From Ruminococcus sp. (GTDB taxonomy: Bacteria; Bacillota; Clostridia; Lachnospirales; Lachnospiraceae), in NCBI GenBank assembly GCA_029258605.1, contig JARHYE010000003.1:1-32111 (forward strand): a stretch of 32,111 bases of DNA, given 5' to 3'. Below, in pieces: positions 17,601-25,609 of the stretch. The notes beneath the pieces are model-generated. The model did no database searches. It saw only the letters and a program-made list of their open reading frames with translations, and was not told the DNA's origin. The number at the start of each line of letters is the position of its first letter. Position 1 is the stretch's first letter. The position numbers and the translations under genes are program-made.

Positions 17601-18147
17601 ACCAAAGGATAAGATCGTCACATTCTTCCAGACATTCTGCTGTCATCCCAGCTTCCTGATATCTCTTTGCCAGTTCATATGCCCATTCTTCAATATATTC
17701 TGCCTTTTTAAATTCACAAAGAGCTTCTATCTGCTGCTCAATCGGTGCACGTTTTGCTCTTAAAATTTTATATTTCAAAATATACTGTGCAGGGTCTTTT
17801 GGCGCTACTCGAAGGAACTCATCATAATAGTCAATGGCTTCTGCCACATCACCTGTCCTTAAAGAAAGCATACACAAACGGTATAAAACTTTTCTACTTC
17901 CTTCCGTACGATGAAGGGCTAAATGCAAAACCTCATAACTTTTTTGATAATTTCCATTTCTTTCATAAATATCACTGACTGTCATCAGCATTGTGCTATT
18001 TCTAACTCTTCTCCAATCGATGGTATCCGCAATTTCAGCTGCTCTGTTATACGCTCCATTTTCCATAAGTTCAAGCATCTCTTCTGTCTTTAACTTATAT
18101 TCGTATTTATCCATTGCATTCACCTCATAATAATGATTACTATCCAA
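14656..18147 (-). CDS. TPR-like N-terminus, long acidic tandem-repeat linker, CbbX/EccA-like AAA+ C-terminus
   Basis: TPR-like helices (NGNYQKSYEVLHLALHRTEG..GDVAEAIDYYDEFLRVAPKDPAQY), 14-residue acidic repeats, Walker A GNKGNGKT, ASNREFRRKF sensor/Arg region. Confidence 0.8.
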   Translation of the reverse strand: MDSNHYYEVNAMDKYEYKLKTEEMLELMENGAYNRAAEIADTIDWRRVRNSTMLMTVSDIYERNGNYQKSYEVLHLALHRTEGSRKVLYRLCMLSLRTGDVAEAIDYYDEFLRVAPKDPAQYILKYKILRAKRAPIEQQIEALCEFKKAEYIEEWAYELAKRYQEAGMTAECLEECDDLILWFSEGKYVYKAMELKMQYKPLTPSQQEKYDHRYEKPASVTDRIPNVEKYQKEKEQVVNKVKEESQSSDGKTRCDFSEITLKKPEPVPVKEEKEKEEPAEEPVKEEKKKVPEKKLEKKESIEDILQRLEKKGIAKTMKLEDAIKVLLNPELEETMQQEEQSEGVVEGPAQESDKDNFVDELPELETAIEEIESVIDVNLVSEITAKRDRKFTRFDPDLEELKAEPLETEVSHHTEELSDETAELPEEVEELSDETAELPEEVEELSDETAELPEEVEELSDETAELPEEVEELSDETAELPEEILELSEEEAEILDESEDFLEESEDFLEESEEILDETVEMPSGITELLDETVEMPSGIEDLLDETAELPEEILELSEEEAETLDESEDFLEKSEEILGEIEELSLEKLLDESENESLDGMEEVEMEKIKKDTTPILPEEIQRLIDEIEGVQPQVVEEKEIPKTEKVEEEPHENMGEVTQQLRIDDIEAFLNEEEDFTDALEGNEQEEELEDSLGEELEEEEELADAFEEEFEDAFEEELDEEEELVDTLEEEFEDEEELTDTFEEELDDEEELADTFEEELDDEEELTDTFEEELEEEEELADAFEEELEDEEELTDMFDDDDQHGYLDEEFEEDYEDIQAGFEAEFRVNPENQNEIDDREVPDEEEFSLLSKSTPLSRKETAKLIATGKTAPLPMNEISDALSMSGTGFLVHGRYDLETQSEIGTRAGLTEEQKKLFSYFVPVRGMSEQLVDVLEQERNCTNRRGTSKTGNLLIIGNKGNGKTVLAVDVVKAIQKQRNVRKGKVAIVTGESLNKKKIGEICDKLYGGALIIEKASKMNEKTVARLNKAMERDTGELLIVLEEQRKPLERLLASNREFRRKFTSRLEVPIFINDELVTFGQTYAQENGYRIDEMGILALYSRIDALQREDHSVTIAEVKEVMDEAIGHSKKTSAKKLVKKVFGKNTDDKDRVILSEKDFNI
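15746..16063 (-). repeat. In-frame 42-bp tandem repeat array B, encoding TFEEELDDEEELTD-type repeats
   Basis: Plus-strand unit AAGGTATCGGTAAGCTCTTCCTCGTCATCTAGCTCTTCTTCA at 15746, 15788, 15830, 15872, 15914, 15956, a short 24-bp unit at 15998, and 16022. Confidence 0.9.
16684..16893 (-). repeat. In-frame 42-bp tandem repeat array A, encoding DETAELPEEVEELS repeats
   Basis: Five units starting at 16684, 16726, 16768, 16810, 16852; plus-strand unit TGACAATTCTTCTACTTCTTCCGGTAGCTCTGCTGTCTCATC; degenerate units continue toward ~16420. Confidence 0.93.
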
Positions 18148-18252
18148 TTTATATTTTTGAGAATCTTCTCTTCAGTTTACCATAAGCACTGAACAATGTC
18201 AAAATTCTCTTGCCCAGCAGCTTCTTTCTCCCCTTTGCTACCGAAGCTGGTT

Positions 18253-18723
18253 TTATCTTTTTCTTTTAACAATCCTCTCCACTGTAAAGATCATACCACT
18301 TCCCAAAAGTGCTCCTAAAAAATCAATCCCTACATCTTTTACAGAAGGACCTCGTCCGTCCACAAAAGACTGATGATACTCATCTAGGCCTGCCGCTGCC
18401 AAACACAAAATAATGGTAACAAAAAATAAACGGATCCCACGTATATGATAGAAATATAACGGGAAAGCAAATGAACATGCTAATAGCAAATATTCTGTCA
18501 TATGTGCAAGTTTACGTATGTAATAGTGAATCTCTTCCGCACTTTGTGCAAGTTCTTTGGACTCTTTTTGTTCCTGCAAAAAATTGTTCTTAAGTTCCAT
18601 CAACTTATAACTTATTTGATAACTCAAACTTCCAGACTCCTCCCCTGTTTGAGCAGAAAACGAAAAAATAGTACATAAAAGAACAATCGCAGGAATCCAA
18701 GATAATATACGAAATTTTTTCAT
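18253..18723 (-). CDS. VanZ-like family membrane protein
   Basis: FSAQTGEES, RKLAHMTEYLLLA, DEYHQSFVDGRGPSVKDVGIDFLGALLG motifs. Confidence 0.9.
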   Translation of the reverse strand: MKKFRILSWIPAIVLLCTIFSFSAQTGEESGSLSYQISYKLMELKNNFLQEQKESKELAQSAEEIHYYIRKLAHMTEYLLLACSFAFPLYFYHIRGIRLFFVTIILCLAAAGLDEYHQSFVDGRGPSVKDVGIDFLGALLGSGMIFTVERIVKRKR

Positions 18724-18724
18724 T

Positions 18725-20323
18725 TTATTTTACCATTTCAACTGCAGTTCTTTCTACTGCAAGTCCTTTTTTATATCTTTCCATGAAAATTTCATATCCT
18801 TCTACATCTTTAGGATCCGGAACAACTGTAACACTTTCTGCATCAGCAAACACATTTTCTTCCAAGTATTGTGTAAGTGTCTGTTCCTTTTGTTTCCACA
18901 ACATATAAGCTCCCAAAACGGCGATTCCAAACGCGCCTCCTTCTGCTGCTGTTTTCATAACAGAAACAGGTGTGTTTAATGCTGACGCCAGAATTGTTTG
19001 ACCAACTTTTTCTGTTTTAAAGAGCCCTCCATGTGCAAAGATCACATCCACCTTCACTCCTTCTTCCTGAAGGAGAAGATCATTTCCAATCTTAATTGCT
19101 CCAAGGGATGTGTAAAGATGTGTTCTCATGAAATTAGCCAAAGAAAAATTGCAGTTCTGCTCTCTTACAAAAAGCGGACGTCCCTCTGTAAAATCTGTAA
19201 TATGTTCTCCTGAGAAATAATTGTAAGAAAGAAGCCCACCACAGTCTTTATCTCCTGTAAGTGCCAGATGATACAGTCCCTCGTATAACTGATCTAACTC
19301 CATTTTTACCCCGAAATGATCACAAAATTGTTTAAAAATCTGAACCCATGCATTGAGATCGGAAGTACAATTATTGCAATGTACCATAGCAACACAATTG
19401 CCTTCTGGTGTTGTAACAATATCAATTTCCGGATACACTTTTGAAAGTTTCTTTTCTAGAACAATCATGGAAAATACAGAAGTACCCGCAGACACATTTC
19501 CTGTACGGACTTTTATACTATTGGTTGCAACCATTCCCGTTCCCGCATCTCCTGCTGGTGGACACATTGGTATCCCCGCTTTTAATGTTCCAGACGGATC
19601 TAAAAGTGCTGCTCCTTCTTCTGTAAGTGTGCCGCCTTTTTCTCCAGCTACAAGCACTTTTGGAAGAATCTCTTCGATTTTCCATGGATACTTTTGTTCT
19701 GAAATTTTTTCATCGAATTTCTTTACCATATCCTTATAGTATGTGTTTGTCTCAGGGTCTATTGGGAACATCCCCGAAGCATCATCAACTCCAAGCACTT
19801 TTTCTCCACTTAACTTCCAATGCACATATCCTGACAATGTAGTCATATAACGAATGTTCTTTACATGATCAAGCTGATCTAGTATGGATTGGTATAAATG
19901 TGCTATACTCCATCTTTGTGGAATCTGATGTCCAAATAATTTAACCAATTCTTGTGCAGCTTTTTCTGTCATGGTGTTTCTCCATGTACGGAACGGCACC
20001 AGTTGTTGATCGTTTTCATCAAATACTAAGTATCCATGCATCATCGCACTAATTCCAATTGCTCCAATGGTTTCCAATTCTATTTGATACTGCTCTTTTA
20101 CATTCTCTCTTAATTCTTGAAAACATTTCTGGATTCCATTCCAAACATCATCCATATGATAAGTCCAGACTTCATTCTCCAGTTTGTTTTCCCATGAAAA
20201 ACTACCTGTTGCCAAGACCGTATGGTGCTCATCCACTAAAACCCCTTTGATTCTTGTGGATCCCAATTCAATCCCTAACACCGTTTTTCCTTCTGCAATC
20301 TTTCTTCGTTCTGTATTATCCAT
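18725..20323 (-). CDS. FGGY-family carbohydrate kinase (start revised to MDNTERR)
   Basis: [61 protein letters not shown] precedes ATG at 20323, track start at 20443 is not supported by homology-like sequence. Confidence 0.82.
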   Translation of the reverse strand: MDNTERRKIAEGKTVLGIELGSTRIKGVLVDEHHTVLATGSFSWENKLENEVWTYHMDDVWNGIQKCFQELRENVKEQYQIELETIGAIGISAMMHGYLVFDENDQQLVPFRTWRNTMTEKAAQELVKLFGHQIPQRWSIAHLYQSILDQLDHVKNIRYMTTLSGYVHWKLSGEKVLGVDDASGMFPIDPETNTYYKDMVKKFDEKISEQKYPWKIEEILPKVLVAGEKGGTLTEEGAALLDPSGTLKAGIPMCPPAGDAGTGMVATNSIKVRTGNVSAGTSVFSMIVLEKKLSKVYPEIDIVTTPEGNCVAMVHCNNCTSDLNAWVQIFKQFCDHFGVKMELDQLYEGLYHLALTGDKDCGGLLSYNYFSGEHITDFTEGRPLFVREQNCNFSLANFMRTHLYTSLGAIKIGNDLLLQEEGVKVDVIFAHGGLFKTEKVGQTILASALNTPVSVMKTAAEGGAFGIAVLGAYMLWKQKEQTLTQYLEENVFADAESVTVVPDPKDVEGYEIFMERYKKGLAVERTAVEMVK

Positions 20324-20442
20324 TTTCTTTTTTCCTCTATCTAATGATTTCATACTGATTTCACCATTATTATACAAAAAAGTAAATCCAACTTCAATTT
20401 GATTCTGCCGTAAACTCAAATCTGTAACGCACGATGGTTCCA

Positions 20443-20862
20443 TTATAGGTCAATGGTATCCAAATAGGAAATGTCTTCTAACAGAATCGTGGTATGGTCC
20501 TCCATGATAAGTTTGTGTCCAACTGTGTCAACTTTCTTGATCGTCCCTGTGACCGTAAGATATGTTCCTCCTTCTTTTTGCAAATCTTTCAGAAAATAGG
20601 TGATGGAAACTTGCTCCTTTTTTTGAGGATTACAAAGAATCTGTGACAATTTCAAATTCAATTGTTCTTTTTCTTCCTCTGACAGTTCTATTTTTCTTTG
20701 TGTAAGCCGTGCTGTTTCCTTAATGGCGTCATTGTGTCCGGTGAGCGCTGCAAAAGGTGCAAACTGCGCCGCCCTGTCATGCAATGACATCCGTGCATGA
20801 ACCTTAGAAACAGGATGTTTATAGTCAATCATATCTTGGTATTTTGTTTGCTTTTTTTCCAT
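20443..20862 (-). CDS. YolD-like protein
   Basis: [33 protein letters not shown]; directly downstream of the Y-family polymerase. Confidence 0.8.
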   Translation of the reverse strand: MEKKQTKYQDMIDYKHPVSKVHARMSLHDRAAQFAPFAALTGHNDAIKETARLTQRKIELSEEEKEQLNLKLSQILCNPQKKEQVSITYFLKDLQKEGGTYLTVTGTIKKVDTVGHKLIMEDHTTILLEDISYLDTIDL

Positions 20863-20870
20863 TTCTTCTC

Positions 20871-22343
20871 CTAAGCTTTGTGTCCGCCAATTTGTCTATT
20901 CCGCTCCTTTGCGGTAGCTCCTTCTTCAAAATTCATTCCTTTAAGTACTGCATTTTTCCCATACTTTCTTTTAATAGACAACATTGCCAGTTGCACCTTT
21001 TTTTCTTTTTGTCGAATCTGCTCTTCTTCTTCCTTTTGTTTCTGAAGTGCTTCATAATCCGTAAAAAGATCAAGTTGCTCAAAAGCTTCTTTCCTATCTA
21101 TGTCTGATTCTTGTTTCACGTGATTGACAGAAATATTAATTCGTCGTATCAATAAATTTCGGTCCACAATCCGGTCATACAAATCACAGATTACTTTCAT
21201 GATTTCCCGTGTTGATGACGTATATTCTTTCATAGATTCTGTCCCATGCGCATGTTTTGGGATCTGTCTTCCATAATGATCCGTTTTAATCTCTCCTTGA
21301 AACATGCTTTTTTTCACAGGATCCAATAAATTTTCTATATCGTATCCAACGGTCAATACAATCTGATCTGTAACAAGACCTTTCTCTACCAAATCAAGGG
21401 AAAGTGTATCCGCCATTTCTTTTACAACAAGCCTTGCTTTTTCAAAGGTATAAGGACACGACAGGACCTGACCACTTCCAATACTTTTTGTCTGTGGTTT
21501 ATAACATTTAATATCCGTCATGGTACAAGGTTCCCATCCCCATGCATGATCAATTAACAATTCTGCATTGATCCCAAACATTTTATATAACAATTCTTCA
21601 TTGTAGAAATCTAGCGGATCACCAATAGAGCAACGTGCGATATCTCCCATGGTGTAAAGACCACAAGCTTCTAATTTTTTTGCATACCCTTTTCCTACTC
21701 TCCAGAAATCCGTCAGTGGTCTGTGATCCCACAACAATTCCCGATAGGACCGTTCATCTAACTGCGCAATCCGCACTCCATCTTTATCTGGCTGTATTTT
21801 TTTTGCCACAACATCCATTGCGACCTTACATAAATATAGATTGGTTCCGATTCCCGCGGTTGCCGTAATGCCCGTAGTCCTTAACACCTCTTGAATCATC
21901 GCTGCTGCCAGTTCCTTTGGGGTCATCTGATACGTTACAAGATAATCGGTAACATCCATAAACACTTCATCTATGGAATATACATGAATATCCTCTGGGG
22001 CAATATACTTAAGATAAATATCATAGATCCTGGTGCTGTATTCCATATACAAGGACATCCTAGGCGGCACTGCAATGTACGTAAGGGGTGGTTCTTTTGA
22101 ATGATTCATTCTCCTTAATGCATTGATCTTCTCAACTTGCTGAACCACTTCAAACAACCTTGGTCGCCCAGAAATCCCTTGTTTTTTCAATGCTGGGGAT
22201 ACGGCAAGACATATGGTCTTTTGCGTGCGCGACGCATCCGCAACAACAAGATTTGTTGTCAACGGATCCAGGTCCCTTTCCACACACTCCACAGATGCAT
22301 AAAAAGATTTCAAATCAATTGCAACATAACTTCTGCTCGACAA
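20871..22343 (-). CDS. Y-family DNA polymerase (UvrX/DinB/UmuC-like); probable TTG start
   Basis: YVAIDLKSFYASVECVERDLDPL, VYSIDEVFMDVT, TATAGIGTNLYLCKVAMD; AAGGAGAGG SD ~9 nt before TTG. Confidence 0.93.
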   Translation of the reverse strand: MSSRSYVAIDLKSFYASVECVERDLDPLTTNLVVADASRTQKTICLAVSPALKKQGISGRPRLFEVVQQVEKINALRRMNHSKEPPLTYIAVPPRMSLYMEYSTRIYDIYLKYIAPEDIHVYSIDEVFMDVTDYLVTYQMTPKELAAAMIQEVLRTTGITATAGIGTNLYLCKVAMDVVAKKIQPDKDGVRIAQLDERSYRELLWDHRPLTDFWRVGKGYAKKLEACGLYTMGDIARCSIGDPLDFYNEELLYKMFGINAELLIDHAWGWEPCTMTDIKCYKPQTKSIGSGQVLSCPYTFEKARLVVKEMADTLSLDLVEKGLVTDQIVLTVGYDIENLLDPVKKSMFQGEIKTDHYGRQIPKHAHGTESMKEYTSSTREIMKVICDLYDRIVDRNLLIRRINISVNHVKQESDIDRKEAFEQLDLFTDYEALQKQKEEEEQIRQKEKKVQLAMLSIKRKYGKNAVLKGMNFEEGATAKERNRQIGGHKA

Positions 22344-22412
22344 TCCATTCCTCTCCTTCCCTTACTTGTATATCACTTACTATTTCTTTTTTTAGCTTTA
22401 TCATACATGCAA

Positions 22413-22435
22413 ACAGAAAAGAAATCAATCATTTT
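22413..22435 (-). promoter_or_regulatory. Candidate promoter of polymerase-YolD operon
   Basis: Minus strand TTGATT-N17-TATGAT; boundaries approximate. Confidence 0.45.
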
Positions 22436-22436
22436 T

Positions 22437-22450
22437 CGAACATATGTTTG
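22437..22450. promoter_or_regulatory. LexA (SOS) box upstream of Y-family polymerase
   Basis: CGAACATATGTTTG matches the Firmicutes consensus CGAACRNRYGTTYG at every constrained position. Confidence 0.9.
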
Positions 22451-22453
22451 TTT

Positions 22454-23383
22454 TTATTTTTTATTTATCCATTCTAAAATGTCATAATATACTTGCTCTT
22501 TTTCCACCTCATTCAAAATCTCATGCCGCATTCCTTCATAGAGTTTCATCTCTACATCTTTTACTCCCGCTTTTCGAAAACAACGATACGCTTTTTGAAC
22601 GCCTTTTCCCATCTCTCCCACAGGATCATTTTTCCCTGCTATCAACAAAATTGGCTGCTCTTTGTCCATTTTTTCTATATTCGTCTGTTTGGTTATATAT
22701 CTTAACCCTGAAAGAAGATCTCGAAACAGTCCAACGGTTGTATCGCCCCCACAAAGCGGATCTTCTACATATGCATTGACATTTTCTTCATTTGCTGACA
22801 CCCAGTCTACCTGTGTTCTATTTGGGGCAAACTTTTTATTATAAGATCCAAAGGCAAGTTGATCCGTCAATGCACTAAATTTGTCTTTCCCAAGTCTTTT
22901 TATCTCCACTCCTGAAACAAGCTTTCCGCCAAAAATCGTCATAGCCGACGGATGTCCTGTTCCACATAGAATACAACCATCCATCTTCCCCGGATAACGA
23001 ATCAGATAACTTCTAGAGAGAAACGATCCCATAGAATGTCCAAATAAAAAATAAGATCTGCCTGGATACTCTTGTGCCGTTTTACATCTTAACTTCTCCA
23101 TATCATCAACAACATCCCACCAACCTTCATTTTCTCCAAAATAAAGTCGTGGTTTGTCTTGAACGACCGAACTTCCATGCCCTAAATGATCATTGGCAAC
23201 TACTACGAATCCTTGATCACATAAAAATTCTGCAAATTCATGATAGCGGTAACCATACTCTGCAATACCATGTGCAATTTGTACTACTCCTCGAATATAA
23301 GTATTTTCGGGAGTCCATTTATTTACATGTATTTTTGTTTTTCCATCACTTGATAAGTAATAAGATTCTGACATACGATTCAT
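22454..23383 (-). CDS. Alpha/beta hydrolase (lysophospholipase / serine aminopeptidase S33-like)
   Basis: VQIAHGIAEYGYRYHEFA, ANDHLGHGSS, LFGHSMGSFLSR, GKNDPVGEMGKGV, GMRHEILNE. Confidence 0.92.
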   Translation of the reverse strand: MNRMSESYYLSSDGKTKIHVNKWTPENTYIRGVVQIAHGIAEYGYRYHEFAEFLCDQGFVVVANDHLGHGSSVVQDKPRLYFGENEGWWDVVDDMEKLRCKTAQEYPGRSYFLFGHSMGSFLSRSYLIRYPGKMDGCILCGTGHPSAMTIFGGKLVSGVEIKRLGKDKFSALTDQLAFGSYNKKFAPNRTQVDWVSANEENVNAYVEDPLCGGDTTVGLFRDLLSGLRYITKQTNIEKMDKEQPILLIAGKNDPVGEMGKGVQKAYRCFRKAGVKDVEMKLYEGMRHEILNEVEKEQVYYDILEWINKK

Positions 23384-23440
23384 TCAGACGGCCCTCCTAT
23401 TTTTCTTACTGTATTTTTACAATGACCTCTAACTATACAC

Positions 23441-23478
23441 AAAGGGGTCCGACATTCTTGCCAGACCCCCTCTTTTTT
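23441..23478. terminator. Hairpin terminator between the MMPL partner gene and hydrolase gene
   Basis: GGGGTC-CGACATTCTTGCCA-GACCCC with T-rich tract on + and a short TTTG on -. Confidence 0.6.
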
Positions 23479-25609
23479 ATTTTGCTTCAATTTTTTCTGT
23501 ACGGTAAATAATTTTAACTGGCTGGTCTTCTCCTTTGGATACATTAACCATTCCTTTTAACCTTGTAGCTAATTTACCAAGATCACCATCTACTGCACCT
23601 ACTAACTTTTTAACCGCTTTTTCATTAAATTCCCCAAGACCATCTGACAACTTCACGGATCCATCTTTTAATTGTGCTACTCCATCAATTAATGCTGGAG
23701 CTGCTCCCTTTAATTGATTGATTCCAGCGTTCAGTTCTTTTGTTCCGCCTAACAGCGCAGAAGTTCCATTTTTAAGTGTCAACACACCTGCATTTAAATC
23801 AGCTGCCCCTTGTGCTGCAGTTGCCACTCCATTTGTATAGGATACAAGTCCTAAATAAAAACTATTATAACCATCTAATGCAGCCTTTAATTTGATCACA
23901 GCTTTCGCTCCTTCTGATGCTGCTTCCATTTTTTGTTTTACTTCATCAGATGCCATCGCTTCTGAAATTTTTTGCTGCACTTGAATTTCGATATTTTGTG
24001 CAATGATCGCCTGCACTTCTGCTGTCTGCATTTGCTGATTAATTGTTGTTGCAACAAGATCTTTTGTGCCTGCTTCCGCCATCTTTCCTTCTACAAGACC
24101 ACGGATCGTTCCTTGAATGTCTTCACTGTTCATCTGTGCTTCAATCGTTGCTACAACTTTTTCCTGCACTTCCTGAGGAACCTTTCCTGCTTGAACGGCC
24201 TGATCGTACTGTTCTTTTGTCATTGGACTTCCAATCGCCGCTGTGACAGTCTGAATTACTTTCTCTTCTACCTGTGCTTTTACGCCTTCTGTTACTTTTG
24301 CTTGTACTTCTTGCTGAACTTTCGCTGTTACCTGAGCAGTTACTTGTTCTGCAACAACTTTCTTTACACCCTCTTCAATCAATGGACGTTTTTCTTCCAC
24401 TTTTGCTGTTACCATTTTTAAGGCCTGATCATAAACTGCATTCTGATCCAATGATCCAATCACTCCATTTAATACATCCGCATAATTTCCAATGCTAAGC
24501 TGTGGAACAGAAAGTCCTGCTTTTTCGATTTCTGCTTGTGCTGTAGAAAGCAATGTATTAAATACTTGCTGTGCGCCTCCTGTTAGCGCTTCATTATTTG
24601 ATGCCAATGTTGACAACCCTGTAGAAAGCTGTGAGGAACCGTCTAATAATTGTCCAGCACCGCCGTCCAATGTGGAAACTCCGTTTTCTAATTGCGCACT
24701 TCCAAGTGCTAGCTGCCCAATTCCATTGGAAAGTTCTCCTGTTTTTTCGTTCAATGTATGAAGTCCATCTGCTAATTTATTGGAACCATCCATTAATTGA
24801 CCCATGGCACTTGTCATCTGATCTAGAGAATCTTTTAATCCATTTGCACTATTAAATTTAGAGGAATCCAATTCTCCAAAGATTTCGTTTGTAGCAATGG
24901 TCATAGTCTCCATCATCTTAAATCCTTGTGCATCTGCTTCGATTTCAACATAATCAGGAAGTTCCAATTTATCCTCAGAAATCTTAAGATTTTCCTGAAT
25001 TCCTGGTAATGCAATTCCTGCAACAACTGTACGATCTCCGTCATCAACAAGTTTACCATTTGTTACTTTTACATTAGAAAATACATCATTCTCCAAAATC
25101 ATTCCTGTGAGCATCACATAAGGAACAAACATCTGCTCTTTTTTTCCGTCTACAATACAAGTTTTTTTCTCTTGATTTTTGTAGTCAATACGGATTTTTA
25201 CATGACCATCTTTTCCTGCAAGATCTGCTGGGCTTATTTTCTTTCCATTCAATTCATAACTGATTTCAAGCTGAACCGGTATGTTTTTTTGTATTCCCAA
25301 AAGATTCACATCATCCTTTGGAATGGCATCCCCGATCATTTTTCTCATCTCATCGCTTACGATAATCTTGTTTACCGCACCATCGGAATTTGTAAACACA
25401 TACAATACTTCCTCATTGGATGTCGCATTCTTACTTTCTTTTACTGCCTTTGTCTCTGTATTTTTAACAATATTTCTTTCTGCTTTGATATCATTATTTT
25501 TTGCATAAGTTGTAACTCCGCTTCCGCCAGCTACCATTGTGGCGCAAAGAACAACTGATACTGCAGATTTCCATTTCTTATTTCTATTCATATTCTTATG
25601 CCTCCTCAT
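23477..25609 (-). CDS. Secreted/anchored protein with YhgE/Pip-like Gly-Leu repeats, MMPL-linked (start may be 25591)
   Basis: Signal peptide-like N-terminus; repeats LSNGIGQLALGSAQLENGVSTLDGGAGQLLDGSSQL; adjacent to MMPL gene. Confidence 0.75.
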   Translation of the reverse strand: MRRHKNMNRNKKWKSAVSVVLCATMVAGGSGVTTYAKNNDIKAERNIVKNTETKAVKESKNATSNEEVLYVFTNSDGAVNKIIVSDEMRKMIGDAIPKDDVNLLGIQKNIPVQLEISYELNGKKISPADLAGKDGHVKIRIDYKNQEKKTCIVDGKKEQMFVPYVMLTGMILENDVFSNVKVTNGKLVDDGDRTVVAGIALPGIQENLKISEDKLELPDYVEIEADAQGFKMMETMTIATNEIFGELDSSKFNSANGLKDSLDQMTSAMGQLMDGSNKLADGLHTLNEKTGELSNGIGQLALGSAQLENGVSTLDGGAGQLLDGSSQLSTGLSTLASNNEALTGGAQQVFNTLLSTAQAEIEKAGLSVPQLSIGNYADVLNGVIGSLDQNAVYDQALKMVTAKVEEKRPLIEEGVKKVVAEQVTAQVTAKVQQEVQAKVTEGVKAQVEEKVIQTVTAAIGSPMTKEQYDQAVQAGKVPQEVQEKVVATIEAQMNSEDIQGTIRGLVEGKMAEAGTKDLVATTINQQMQTAEVQAIIAQNIEIQVQQKISEAMASDEVKQKMEAASEGAKAVIKLKAALDGYNSFYLGLVSYTNGVATAAQGAADLNAGVLTLKNGTSALLGGTKELNAGINQLKGAAPALIDGVAQLKDGSVKLSDGLGEFNEKAVKKLVGAVDGDLGKLATRLKGMVNVSKGEDQPVKIIYRTEKIEAK

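Noticed and set aside
23972-24855. Plus-strand Cys/Leu/Phe-rich ORFs opposite the MMPL partner gene
   Set aside because: Antisense to a repeat-rich coding gene; composition is the complement of Gln/Ala/Val/Glu codons.
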